Assembly: GCA_032358255.1 (NCBI GenBank)
Contig: JAULBX010001226.1
Location: 64,943 to 128,942 of the forward strand
DNA length: 64,000 nt
Reading direction: 5' to 3'
Source: Heterotrichella gracilis
Lineage: Eukaryota > Sar > Xanthophyceae > Tribonematales > Xanthonemataceae
Part shown: positions 12,701 to 24,900 of the stretch, one piece after another
Layout: each line of letters opens with the position of its first letter
How positions within the stretch are numbered: the stretch's first letter is position 1
Notes under the pieces: model-generated
What the model saw: only the letters and a program-made list of their open reading frames with translations
Told to the model about the DNA's origin: nothing
The model's database searches: none
Program-made: the position numbers and the translations under genes

Positions 12701-15700
12701 CCACCTGGTCCGCCTGCGCCAGCGCCACCTGCATCTTGCCTATCTGCTCCTCTGCCAGGGTCAGGCGCAGGTCAGCGGTGGCCAGGCGGTGCTGCAGGTC
12801 AGAGGGGGCGGTGCGCTGCGGCAAGGGGGGGAGGGAGGGGGAGTGAGAGGGGAGGGGGGAGTGGAGTGAGGCGGTGCTGCAGGTAGGAGGGGGCAGTGCG
12901 CTGCGGGCAAGGGGGGAGAGGGAGGGGACTTAAGAGGGGAGGGGGAGGGGGAGTGATGTAGCAGGTCGAATGGGGCAGTGCGCTGCAAGGGCGGGAAAGG
13001 AGGGGGAGGAGGGAGGAAGTGAGGCAGTGCGGTGGGTGTAAGAAGGTGGCCCGCTACAGTCGGGGAGGGCGTGGAACATGGGTTTAGGGTTTAGGGTTTG
13101 GTGTGGAACATGCCCTGTGGCTGCGGTGCAATAAGAGGGATGGTGGAGCAGGGGTATGTGGAGGGATTATGCCGTCATAACCATTACGGTGTGTACTGTC
13201 TAATGTATCATGCTCTCACATTAACTAGGGTTTTCTCACCTCCATGTGCTGCTCCCATTGCGCCTGCACCTCCCCTTTTTGTGCAGTGATGCCCGCCACC
13301 TGTGCATCCAGCTCTGCATCCAGCAAGCTGCTGGTGGCACTGCGGGAATGGGTTAAGGGGGTCAGGGCGCAACCGTAAAACCCTAAAGCTACAGCAAATG
13401 CTACCTGTTGTTTAGGGTTCAGAGTCTGAGGTCATGCCCAGCCATGCAGCCCCGCCAGCTGTTCTGCCACAGCGGCAGCCGCCATGCTACTTGGCGTTGA
13501 GGGTTAACATGGTGGGATTTTTCAGCCGCTCCCAATCCCACCTGCTGTTCCGCAACCGGTCCATGCAAAGTGGCGTGTAGTATTTAGGGTTCAGGGACTT
13601 GATCTTAGGGTGTTTCACTCCCCCGCAGCCCCACCTGCTGTTCCGCGAAAGGTCCATGCTGGCAGCACCCACCGCCCTCCCCGTCTCCTCGTCAATAGTA
13701 TACTTTCCTGACCCAGAGTCGGTGGCCGGTGAGCCGTCAGCGCCCGCCCCACCCCCCACAGCCCCCACGTAGCCCACCCCGGGTGCCGCCAGGCGCGGCG
13801 CGGGTGTGGCCACCTCCTGACTGACACCTGGCGCATTGCCACGTGGCAGCCCCTGGTCGACCTCCCCTACTGACCCCACCCCTGGCTGCGAGGCTGGCTC
13901 AAGTGACACACTTGCCCCTTCGCTGAAGACTGGCCGCATGGGGTCTAGAGGCTGCTCCCTGTATGCAAGTGCTCCTTCAGCCGATGCGCTGTCCAAGGTT
14001 CGCAGCAGGTACTCCGAAGGCCCTTCCATAAAGACCTTGTCCCCATCCCCATCCCCATCCCCATCCTCAGCGGCAGCCGATGCCGATGCTGGGCTAGGTA
14101 CAGGTTTTCCTTGGGGCCGGGTTGATGCGGCCCGATCCCGGGAAAACCCTTGCTGAGGTTCTTGCCTCGCCTTGGCGTAGGCTGCGCCAGCTGCTGCGTA
14201 TGCATTCAACCCGGAGGGTGATTGGCCCACAGGCAGTGGTGGTGGTGAGGCGCCTGGCTGGTCGAACACCCCAGCTGCTGAAGCATACCCTACACTGCTG
14301 CTGGCGACCTCCCCGTTACCGCCCCCCACCCCTGGCGCTGAGGGTTGCCCTGCCTCCGCACCAGAGGGTACTTGGCCCATGGATCCTGTCCCTGGATGGG
14401 AAAACGCCCCAGCTGCTGAGTCATACCCAACAGCACCGCTGGCGACCTCCCCATTGCCACCACTACTGTGACCGCCACCTGGCGAGGCCTGCTCTGGCAG
14501 GGGTAGCGCACCGCCCCGGCTGAACGCGGCAGATGCAGAAAGAAAATCTGGCGCCTCCCCAGCCACCTCCCCTTGTCCGTCCCCATGCAGATATCCCCCT
14601 TGGACCTCTCCGCCACCTCCGCCCCTGGCCTCTCCCTCCCAGATTTGATGCCCACCACCGCCCTCTTCCCCTCTACCGCCCCGCGCCGCCGCCGCCGCCG
14701 CCGCGCCGGCAAACCCCATCCCCTCATATGCCACCTCCCCATCCCCAGAACCGCCTGCGCCAGTCCCCAGGCCCACCGTCCCCCGCCCAGCCGAATGGGG
14801 ATTTTGCGGCATGGGTGGGGTTTCGCCTGCGCTCGCTGACTCATACCCGACCACAGCAGTGCTGATGTGGATTGAGGATTGTGTGGCTTCGTGTGGGGGT
14901 GAGTCCCCAGGGGGGGATGATGACGAGGCGTCTGCGGGGAGGTTAGGGTTCCCGTGCAGGCTGCGCACGTTGGGGGTAGCCTGTGGGATTGCGCGCTCCT
15001 GCAATAGGGACACAAAAAGTGGGAACAGAGCCTGGGACATCAACATTTGGTGCTGGCTGCCCAGGTCAGGACCCCCTGTGGGGATGCAATCGCGTGCAAC
15101 AGGGATAATAGGAGTGGGGTATGCGCCTCGAAATTTCTGATCCTGTGCTGGCTGCTCGGGGATGACAACCTGTGGAAATGGGGATAACAACCTGTGACAA
15201 TGCCTGGCCCTGACGGCAGACTAGTCAATTGAGATCAACATCGATGCCGCTTTCAAGCGCAATGCTGCATGTCCACACACTGTGCCTGGTAATTTGAAGA
15301 GCAAACATAGCCTTTTAGGGCATACAGCTGAAACACTAACCTAAATGTTTTCATGTTTAAAGAGGTCTGACTTGGGTTGTGAATGTGAATGCACCACGCA
15401 CCGCCATGCCAATGCCCCTGCTCTCAAAGTCGGCCACGGTCTCCCTCAGACCCTCAGCAACCTCAGGGGTGCCGGTGGAGGAGGCTGCGGGGGGGTTCCC
15501 CCACCCCCCACCTCCCACCGACCCGCTGGTGCTTGGTCGGCTGCTGATGCTGTCTGGGCCCACGTGCTTGAGGGTGAACATGTGCGCGCCTGGGGGAGGA
15601 GCGGGGATTAGGGTTTAGAGTTTAAGGTTTGGGGTTCAGGGTTTTGAGCTTGAAGGCTAACATGTGCACACCAACATCCCCTGCACCTCCCTTGCCTCCA

Positions 15701-18700
15701 CCCTCTCAAAGGGTTGCATGCAGAGCACATGCATTTGATCAAGGCCGTGGGGACAACCCCCAAAACTACTGCATGCCAAAGTGAATGCTGGCCTTGTTGC
15801 TCTGCTCCCCACAACAAACTCCCCTCTCCCCCCTCTCACCCGCGTGTGCGTCCGCCCCCTGCACCGCCTGCCCGTTGTTTGAGTACACGCTGGCGCTGTT
15901 CCGCACTGCCAGCTGGAGCGAGTGCAGCTGCGCAGCAACCTCCACACGCGCACGCTGCTCAGCAGCCAGCTGCTCCTCCAAGCCCTGTGGTGGGGGTGGG
16001 TGGGGTTGGGCGGGTGATGGCAAGTGGTGAGGTTGCAGAGCGGTGGTGTTGGTGGGATGTGGTTGAGGATGGCAGTTGGTGGTGGTGGGTGGTGGGTGGT
16101 TCCAAAGTGCTGGTGGTGGGTGGTTTCAAAGTGCCAGGCTGTATGCGACATAGGGGATACAGTGCAAACCGCGTAGAGCGCAAACATGCACCACACATGT
16201 TACTGTTTTGCTTTAGAACCAGCACACAGCCACATTTACCCGTCCCCGCCTGTATCTTTCAGTTTAGGGTTATAAGTTTGGGTAAAACCCTAGGCAGCCA
16301 CCTTCCCAACCTGTATCTTTGCCTCATACTCCTCCGCCTTGTTCTCCCTCCTCAGCCCCTCTATCTCCCCCCTGGCCTGTTCCACCTGGCTCGCCAGCTG
16401 GCGCCGCTCCTCAGCCCACGCCCGCGTGTCAGACTTGTACTTGCGCTCACGCTCAAACCACGCAGAGGGTTTAAGGTTCTCCAGCGCGGTCAGCTCCTGC
16501 GGAAAAGGGAGGCAACCATGCATTAGGGATTGGATTAAGCTGGGCAAACCACACAACAGGTTTTAGGTTCTCCAGCATGGTCAGCTCCTGCGGAAGGGTG
16601 AGACCCTGCGGGGTGCACCTTGGCTTGGCTAGGGTCTTGGTAGGGTGCCCAAGTAAATGTAAGGGTTTCAGATCCTGGGTGCCAACCCCACAGCACCAAT
16701 TCTAACCATCAAACCCTACACCCCCATGCAAGCACACCCCTCCCCTCCTCACCTTTTGTTTTGCCACCACCTGGTTCTGCAGCGCCGCCACCAGCTTGCG
16801 AGCCAGCCCAGCAGCGGCAACCACCTCCCGTTCCCTCCCGTCACCCACACCCTACCACCATTTCATTGGCCATCCCCCCAGTTATGCAGGAAACCCCACC
16901 CCATTCCGCGACAGCACATGCGAGGCACCCCACCCCCCCTTTCCCTCAATCCAATCCCCTCCTCACCTTTTGTTTTGCCACCACCTGGTTCTGCAGCGCC
17001 GCCACCAGCTTGCGCGCCAGCCCTGCCGCAGCGACCACCTCCCGATCGAGGTCGGGGTCGCTGGCCAGGTCAGCTAGGCGAGACAGCACCTCACCCATCT
17101 CACTGTCTGTCATAGACGCATCCTCTGCAGGGGCAGGAGGGTTAGGGATTCAAAAAGCCAAAATCAGTCAAGTATGGCAACATTCTCAAACCGCTCTCCA
17201 TGCTTTGCACACGCCAGGGTTTCAAATTTTGCATAAGGCTTTAAGCAGCCCTTTTCCAAGTTCCCAAAGTGCGTTTTCCCAGCTGAATATCCGGCCATTG
17301 GCTCACATACCGTCCAGCAGCGTGACCACAGCCCCCGCTCCCCGACTGCTGCTGCGCCTCAGCCCCTTCTCTCGCTTCATGTCGCGCTTCAAATCCCGCA
17401 CGCTGGCCGCCAGCACTGCACAAGGGGTGTAGGGTGTAGGGTTGAGGGGAAGGGTATGACGGGGTGACAAGAGGATGGGTAGTGCACAAGGGCAATGGAA
17501 CTGTGCTCGGACCAGTCAGGGCAGAGCTGAGCGCTATATGACACATCCCTAGTGGCCATAAATGGGGTAGAATGAGGAATGAACTCCCATTGGGCTACGA
17601 GTGGGAGGCACCCATGCCTTCATGACAGCAACTGCAGCATCCTTTAGCCGGAAGCTCTTGAGGTAAGCAGCAGCAAATGCCTCCATGCATTCTTACATGA
17701 ACATGCATGCCTTCGTGTGTATACATTACATTGGCACCGCCACGTGCCAGCCTCTCGCATGCGTAGGCACATGTACACATGCATGCGCATTGGCGCATGT
17801 AGTTGCCATGCAGGTAGCCCTCCCCTCTCCATGCCTCACACCTTCATTGTACTCCTCGCTTGACCGCAGCTTCTCCCCTAGCTCCGCCACCTGGCGCCTT
17901 GCCTGTCCCAGTTCCGCGTCCAACTCCTCCCTTTCCAGGGCGGATGCGGCGGCGGCGGTGGCGGCGCCTAGCTCAACTGCTCCCGCCAGCCGCCTGAGTA
18001 AAATCACCAATTCAGGTATGTGCGGCATGCATCTGGAGCACAGGCAGGAGCTGCGTGTGGTAACCCGGAATGACCATGCCGCATAAGTTTCCTCAGAGCA
18101 AAGATGGTACAAAATATGCCAGAACAGGACTGCCTCGAGCCGGCGGTGCTGCGTGTGGTACCCCAGCAAGTGTGAATACAAACCTTTTACCTGTAGTGGG
18201 TTGCACTAAATCCCTGCCGAATGCCTACACACATCCGGCCAGCTCTGGTGGTCTACCAGGGATGTGAACTGCAGAGCATGTGCAGTTCATGCCTAGTACT
18301 TCGATGTGCTGATTCCACTAAGATTCTACCTACAGTACGCTGCACGGGTTTCTAGGGGTCTGCGCAGCTTCAATCGGCAGGAGTTGAGTGGGGTTTTCAA
18401 AACCCTGAAAAGTTGGAAAATGGATCCAGAATGAAGCCCTTGGCATGAAAATTTTATGCATAACACCATTGCGTCATGTACCATACAAAGCAATAAGGAA
18501 TCCGCGCCTGCGCGCACACGCACCCTCCCAGCTCCGCTTCATTCCGCCATGCCTCGGCCTCTCGGGCGCCCTGCAGTAAGCGCTGGTGCTCCTGCACAAG
18601 GGGGAACATGCAGGGTTTAGGGAAACCCTCATTACAACCCTCATGTTTTAGACCCTGATGTATAAGCCACATGCGCTTATGTGTGGATGCAGCTGCAGGC

Positions 18701-19529
18701 CATGGTGCTCCTGCACAAAGAGGGACCATACATCTCGCCACAACTTTACCAAGGGCACCACATGTCACCCGTTAAGGGGGGACGAATCACAGGCAGGCAG
18801 AGCAGATGCGTGGCGGTTGCATCGACCCTATAACCCATCTTCGCAACCTATGCAGGGCAATCCCACCCACCAGGTGCCTTTGTACTGCTGCCGGCACACC
18901 TTGCGCCCACTATCCCCACCTTAATCCCCACCACCACCCCACCACCACCCCAGTCACCACCAGCATTATTGCCAATGCTTCGTATACCACAAAGGGTCGA
19001 TCCCCCCCCCCACCACCGCTATTGCCACCCACCTCTTGCGCCGCCAAGAGCTGCTGCTCTATTGCCACCAACGCTCCTTGGACCCCATCCCCACCACCAC
19101 CGCCGCCGCCACCACCACCCGCCGCTGCCTTCAGGCTTGCCACCGCCTCCGCCAGCCCAGCCAGCGGCGGGGCAGGTGGCTCATCCTGTGGCAAGGGGGC
19201 AATAATAAAACTTGAGGGACATAGCAGGAGGGGGATCGGGACGGTAGCTTGGATAAGACTAGAAGACCGTCCTGTTCTCCTTCTCTGATGGGGCTTAGAG
19301 CGCGCAATGGCCAGCGTGTGCAAGCAGTCGTGCCTCCCACGCGGTGCTAGTGCAAGCAGGGTTTGAGCTGTTGAGGGTTTGGACTGTTTAGGGTTTGGTG
19401 GTTTAGGGTTCAAGGTGAGTACCTGCTGCAGCTGACTCCTGCTGGGTGTGCTTTGGCTGAGTTATTGGTTAGGGTTTTTAGGGTTTGAAGTGCAGTGTGT
19501 AGGGTACATACCTGCTGTGCGGTGTTCAT
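9701..19529 (-). CDS. Coiled-coil protein B (paralogue of gene A)
   Basis: The model starts at ATG 19529, a 6-codon exon (MNTAQQ) before GTATGT. Phase-consistent exons in order: 19529-19512, 19185-19033, 18591-18524, 17993-17842, 17415-17311, 17124-16967, 16496-16311, 15984-15840, 15589-15402, 15169-13635, 13339-13240, 12815-12705, 12361-12140, 11803-11663, 11265-11105, 10652-10546. The last one or two exons (10546-9701) are unresolved; a candidate frame around 10000-9900 contains YLNVQLERALEH. The product is at least 1183 residues. It holds a poly-Gly run, several coiled-coil exons and one 1.5-kb Gly/Ala/Ser/Pro-rich exon. Exon 16496-16311 shares RRENKAEEYEAKIQ and WFERERKY-like sequence with gene A, and exon 11265-11105 matches A's last exons. 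No enzymatic motif was seen. Confidence 0.75.
11000..11035 (-). repeat. Copy of the 3' edge of exon 11265-11105
   Basis: The sequence CTCACCTG(G/A)GCTGCTCCACC, continuing TGCTCGTTGTA, occurs at about 10999-11030 and at the functional site 11101-11132. The copies are separated by CCCTAAACCC-type heptamers. The copy keeps the GTGAGG donor. Confidence 0.8.
11341..11613 (-). repeat. Four exon-edge copies in one intron
   Basis: 11341-11375 copies the 5' edge of the downstream exon (GAGTCGTTCTTGTCCCGCAG versus GAGTCGTTCTCGTCCCGCAG). 11411-11458, 11478-11523 and 11568-11613 copy the 3' edge of exon 11803-11663 (CCTCCCACCTCGATCTCCTC and following bases). Each carries a GTGGGAGG-type donor and is separated from the next by CCCTAAAC-like spacers. 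Confidence 0.85.
12025..12066 (-). repeat. Copy of the 3' edge of exon 12361-12140
   Basis: AACCGCAGCTGCGTGGCCGC and the following 22 bases are repeated almost exactly at 12136-12180. About 70 bp of heptamer-rich sequence (AAACCCTAC repeats) lies between the copies. Confidence 0.85.
12583..13040 (-). repeat. Copies of both edges of exon 12815-12705
   Basis: 12583-12630 repeats the exon 3' edge (CACCTGGTCGGCCTGCCCCA versus CACCTGGTCCGCCTGCGCCA). 12860-12910, 12955-13000 and probably 13018-13045 repeat the 5' edge with its acceptor region (GCGGTGCTGCAGGT and GCAGTGCGCTGCGG), embedded in G-rich GGGAGGGGGAG sequence. The exon is flanked by partial copies on both sides. Confidence 0.75.
13535..13600 (-). 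repeat. Copy of the 3' edge of the large exon of gene B
   Basis: In the coding sense both copies read ATGGACC followed by GCGGAACAGCAG/GTGGG (functional at 13635, copy at about 13550). Both continue similarly into the intron (MDLSRNSRWG versus MDRLRNSRWD). The similarity therefore covers exon, donor and intron start. Confidence 0.8.
14250..14900 (-). repeat. Coding repeats of GEVAS..VGY..AAG type
   Basis: The large exon of gene B contains irregular repeats of about 20-35 residues. Each contains GEVAS or a variant, then VGY(D/A/E)SA(A/S)G and a Gly/Pro-rich tail, with at least four recognisable units. They form a low-complexity segment in the middle of the protein. The corresponding exon of gene A has a different repeat (NATSA heptapeptides). 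Confidence 0.6.
16557..16600 (-). repeat. Copy of the 5' edge of exon 16496-16311
   Basis: TTTTAGGTTCTCCAGCATGG plus TCAGCTCCTGCGGAAGGG matches TTTAAGGTTCTCCAGCGCGG plus TCAGCTCCTGCGGAAAAG at 16470-16506. Both include the acceptor (CCGCAG). A shorter copy of the opposite exon edge lies at about 16243-16265. Confidence 0.75.
16741..16830 (-). repeat. Copy of the 3' half of exon 17124-16967
   Basis: About 85 bases, encoding EVVAAAGLARKLVAALQNQV and the donor AAAG/GTGAGG, are repeated from 16960-17045 with only a few synonymous-looking differences. The copy is open and has an intact donor. It could serve as an alternative terminal part of the exon if an upstream acceptor is used. Confidence 0.85.
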
Positions 19530-21910
19530 TGGTGCTTCCTCAGTGCATCAGCAGCGATGCCAGTGGTTGCCGCTGTGCAGCACATGACGCGGGTTGGACC
19601 CAGGTGGGGTCGAGCAGGTGATCGTGGTGGCCGCACGGTGCATGTGTGGGCTGTATGGCGCCCTGCTTCCCGGGCGCCAGGGCCAGTATTCAAGGCTGGA
19701 AGGGTCAAGGTAGTGGTGCCTGGCGCAGTGGGTGAGTCAGGGCGTGGTTGCGCATACACACACAGGTGAAGACGGGCCTACTGCATACGTGCTTTTTATG
19801 TGCGCGGTGTGGGGAAGTGGCTTGAGTGTGCACGACAATGACAAAATACATCGACTCCAGTGGGTGTGATGTCCCTTACGCCCTTGGCACATTGGTTAGG
19901 GAATTGTGGTACAAAAAAGCCAAGGTGCAACAACAGCACTCTGCTTGCTCTGCTAGACTGCCAGCAACACTTGGTGACAGCTGGACCTAAGACAGGAACA
20001 AGGGTGGCCAGGTACAGCAGGGATACTGTGGCAGAAAAAGAATTATCACCGCTGACTTTGCGGGTTGTCCCGTGTTTCGTTTATAAGCTGCACTGAACGT
20101 CACTGGGCATCGCCAAGGTAACATTGTGTCAGGCAAGTAGTTTAGAGCCATGACACAACTTGCCAACTAGGTGCTTGGTGTGCCAAATGTTGTTGCTGAC
20201 GTGCAGTGCACTATGGATAGGTGTTCGAAAATAAAACTTCATACAACTACGATATAGGACCACCGCAGTCCAAGGGCCGAGGCCGAGGAGTGAACAGGCA
20301 CCATGCGCACAGAGTGACATGCATGCATATTGACCACATACCTTGTACAGCGCTGTGGGCTTTCAAGCGAAGTATCTGCGCCTTTTTTATCGTATGTAGC
20401 CACGGCAGCTATGGCATGGTATGCAATCCATCCATGAAAAGCACCAGCTGTCGCTGTGTCACGTTTCTAGAGTCACCTTGTAGGTTAAACTCTTGTGCCT
20501 AAGCTCTCCGTGGGCTGCTGGGCATCGGCTCACAAAACGTCTCTTGCAGCTGCAGGAGTATGCAGCCGACACATTCTTGGCAGCAGCGACTCAACAGAAT
20601 ACCAGTCGTGCCAAAGTTCCTCCAAGCTTGGCAGCTGTGTTTGCTGTTTGAAAACGTGCCTAGGCGGGAAACTTTGGCGGGAACTTGCAACCGACCCAAA
20701 CTTGCAACAACAAGGTTCAGTGAAGCCGTGGTAGCATCAATAGATAATCAACCTCTTTGTTCACTTGATAGGCATCATCTCTTGGGACTGGCGTTGACAT
20801 CGTGGGCGGTTTACACATACTTATTTAATTCATATTGATATTTGGCCAAAATCCACTTCGTGCAACTGAATGTGGTCCCACTGCAACGAAGCTTGACCCG
20901 TCCCAGACAGAGAGAAGTTGTGGAGTGCTCAAAGCTAAAATATAGGGACACCCTTGCATGTCATTGTTTTAACAAGAGAAAAATCAACCGTTGCAACCCT
21001 GTAGGCAAAACCCAAAACCCTACTGAATTTACCCTACATGGGAACCAATGGTTCCAATGGGAACTTCAAAAGCCACTTCTGAGCATGTGTGTATGTGCTG
21101 GTTGTAAAAATCGCCCTGAATTTGGGATCAAGACTCTGCGCAGCTGCGATCAAAACTCAGCTGAGTTTGCAATGGACTGTCCAAGTTCATGCCAAAAGCG
21201 TGCCCATTTTAAAAGTGTTCAAATTGCTTGTACCATGGCACTGCCTCTCAGGGCCCTTGTTGCTAATGCCATTCTAGGGCCTGCCCATTTTGGGTCCATT
21301 TCAATAAACCTGATGCTGGGCCAGGCACTGCATTGGGAGGCTGCTAACATAAGCAATCATGCATTGCTTTGTTGGCGCCAGGTGTTCCTGAGTCTGACCA
21401 TCCGCAAAGATTGGCATTGCTACAATGCTTGCAACACAGTCTGCTGATGCTGGACAAATCTGGTTCATCAGTATTTGGCGCACAACATTATACTTCATTT
21501 ATCACAAATGCAGAGCAAGATTTGCATACCACCTTGCAACCATTTTGAAAGCATTGCCAGGCCAAAACGAGCGAGCTTCATCAATTCGTGCACACTAACC
21601 TGTGCCACATTGGACTGTCAATCCAGCAGTATGTTATAAGGTTCTCTTACTGAGCCCCAAAAAAGAAGAGGAAAGGAGAGAAAATACATCACGACGATGC
21701 CTAAAAGCGAGCGTAGAGCATTTGAACTACCTTCTCAGTCCAGGCCTTTCCCTCTGGGAAAACGACGCTGATCAGAAATTGAACCAAATTTTAGAGCATT
21801 TGCAGGCTTTTCCTTTTGAAAAGTGTCAGTGTCTTATTCACTAATCGCAATAAGGTTACGCTTATTGCGTAACGAAGCATAACCAATCCTTGCGCCGCTG
21901 ATGATTAAGA
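19530..21910. other. Spacer between gene B start and the synthetase stop
   Basis: This is 2.4 kb of AT-richer sequence with several medium ORFs on the + strand (for example 20842-21447). They lack exon-like composition, recognisable motifs or flanking splice structure. I see no supported gene. It holds the promoter of gene B and the 3' UTR of the synthetase gene. Confidence 0.45.
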
Positions 21911-24900
21911 TTAGAAGCGATCATACAGCACCTGCACCTGCTCCTCCAGGCTTTTCCCTCTGAAGAAATTTGCCTCAGCCCGTCGCACAGCCAGCCCCGT
22001 GTGCACCAGCGGGGCACCAAATACCTCAGAGAGCAAGCCCTGGAACACTGCGCACACCAGTGTCCTTGTTAGTTAGTTAGTTAGTTAGTTACATGCATAC
22101 ACCAGTGTCCTTGTGAGAGGGAGGTATGGGTTGATGGGAGAATAAATCATGGGTATCTGAAAAGGGAGATCCATGCATTTGTTAGGGGTAAAATCCGCCT
22201 CAGCCGCCCAACGCACAGCCAGCCATGAATGCACCAGTGGAGCGCCAAACACTTCAGACAGCAAGCCCTGGAACACTGCGCACACCACATGCACTTGCAG
22301 TCAGGAGGTATACATTTCCCATGTGGCAAATGCACTTGTATGGGTAGACAGGGAAGACCACATGCACCTGTATGGGTGCTTGCGGGTACTTAAAAGGGCA
22401 ATCGGGATGCAGTTGTGAGGGGAAACTACGTGTGCATACAAACAACTCCCATGAAAATAACGTAATAGAGTACATTAAAATAATAGTAATTTTTTTATTA
22501 TCAGATCTCAGAACCACCCGCACTTGCAAGGGTACATTGGAACTCAGCACCTGCGCTCCCTTGACCATGCCGCTACCTTTGCACCCCTCCCGCCTGTATC
22601 CCCTACAAATACAGCTATTGTAGGTTCCCACCCCCACCTGTGTCGCCTTCAAATGCCAGTATTGCAGCATCTAAGCTGTCTGGCAGGCGTTCGAGTCCAG
22701 CCTCTGCCAGCTGGCAGGCGCTGAGGGCACCAGGGTCGAACTGTGTGAAGAGGGTTAGGAATAAGGGTTTAGGGTCAGGGTTCATGCGCTAGAGTCCGGT
22801 TTCTGCCAGCTGGCAGGCACAGAGGGCACCTGGGTTGAATTGCATGCAACTTTCAAGCATTTGACAAGTAATGGCTTTGCTGCACTGGACAATAGTGGCG
22901 CATATGAAGTTCTAGGCTTAGAGTTTAGGTTTTTGAGCGCCTCGCCTGCAGTGCACTGGGGGTGGTAGCTGCCTGTGGTGCATGTTGCCGTTTATCCCAG
23001 CCATAAGGGTCTTACTGCCACAGGTTTGGGGTTTTAGGGTTCAGAGTCATCACCTGCACTGGGGGCGGCAGCTGCCTGTGGTGGATGATGCCGTTCATTC
23101 CCGCCATGATGCAGGGTTTTTGTCCCAGTTTTAGGATTTTATGGTTTCCAGGCGCCTCACCTGCACTGAGGGTGGTAGCTGCCTGTGGTTAATAATGCCG
23201 CACATCCCCGCCATGATGAGGGCCGCCAGTGCCATGTGGGGGTTGGCGGTAGCATCAGCAGCCTGCATGGGGGAGATGAAAAAGGAGGTGAAGGGGAGTG
23301 GAAGCGGGGAGCAGATGCACAGCAGGACCACGGAATTATTAGCCAACAAATTACATGCCCTCCCCATTCCCCGCCTCCCCTGCTCTCTTCCCTATTTTTA
23401 TGGGTTGCCAGTAACAAACCCTAAACCCTAGACCCTCACCTAGGGCTCCACATTGGTGAAGGTTGGGTCTCCCCCCCTTTGTGCACAACCGCACCAGCAC
23501 CTCCCTGTTTGTTCACCCCCCACACCTTGAAGGCCCCACTCCAGGTAGAGGGGGCTATCCTGCGGAAGGTGCTTGCCCAGAGCAAACCCTAAAGTTTAGG
23601 GCATAAAACCTTAGCCTCATAAAACCCTGGGCCCTCACCTTGAGCTCCACATTGGTGAAGCTGGGGTCCCCTCCCCTCGTGCATAACCGCACCGGCGCCT
23701 CCCTGTTATTCACCCCCCACATCTTGAAGGCCCCGCTCCACGTAGAGGGGGCTAGCCTGTGGAAGCTGTTTGCGCAGGGGGTGGTAAAGAGCAGGAGGGA
23801 GGGGAGGTGGTGGAGCACTCCTGCTGTGAAGTGCTCGGCTGTGTGGGTCATGCCATGGGGCCCGGGGCCAGAGGCAAAGAGAGATTGGCCGTCCTGTGGG
23901 GTTTGCGGTACGGTTTTAGCTAGGGTATCAGGGTGGTTGAATGTACGCCATTTGGGTGTTTGCGCAGGGGGTAGTAACAGATCAAGGGGTTCAGGGTTTT
24001 GGCTGTTGAGTTTGAACGGATGTCGAGCTTTGGGGTTTGCTCACCCGTCAGGCGTTGAAGAGTAGTATCAAGTTTGCACACCTGCCAGATGCTGAAGTGT
24101 ATGTGCGCCCCGCTCCCCGCCTGCTGTGGCAACACCTTGGGAAGGAAGCAGGCTGTGTAACCTTCCCGTTGCGCCACACACCGTATCATCTCCCTTGTGA
24201 TCGACACATTATCTGCAGCCTGCACCCCACCTGTGAGCAGTAGGCATGTTAGTTGATCATTATTAGTGTCAATGAAAACAAAAGGACACAAGAGTGCACA
24301 CTTTGTGCAGTCTATATTTATCCATCCATTTTTTATATGCATCGCCTCACTTGTCATGGGGACGCCATTGGCACTGAGCAGCTCTGCTGTGAGGAATATC
24401 GTAGCCAAGCAACAGGTAAAATGATGATATTCAACGCCAACAGGGAGCAGATTACTACAATATTATACTATAATACTACTATTCAAGTAGTTGTACTTGA
24501 TACAACACAAGTAAGTTTGCAAGAAGAGGAGGTGCGTTTCAAGTTACTGTAGTACCTGCATGTCCAGTGACAATCTCAAACTGGCCCGGTGCTGACTCCC
24601 CGTGAAATTGTTCCACCTGGATGCCCATGGCGTGTAGGGCGTGCACCATCTGATCAAGCACTGCGCATGGGTGGGGGAAAAGGTGTGGATGGTGGGGTCG
24701 GGGAGTGGGGTGGGTGGCTGTGGGCATGCACCATCAGTCAAAGACAGCACACTGGTGAGAGGCAAGGAATGGAAGGAATTGCATAGGTAGCGGGGAGGCA
24801 TGGATGCGATCGGTGCAAAGCAGGACGCACAAAGCATTGATCGCCATGCTGTTCGGTGAAAAGGCACCTTAAAGGTGTAGGGTTCGGGATTTTGGATTTG

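Noticed and set aside
13487-13634. Extension of the large gene B exon to the stop at 13487
   Set aside because: The donor at 13635 joins in phase to the coiled-coil exon 13339-13240. The extension reads into a duplicated exon edge and heptamer-rich intron.
20842-21447. 201-residue open frame on the + strand
   Set aside because: It has AT-rich composition unlike local exons, no recognisable motif, and many Cys/His/Asn codons typical of random frames. No splice structure.
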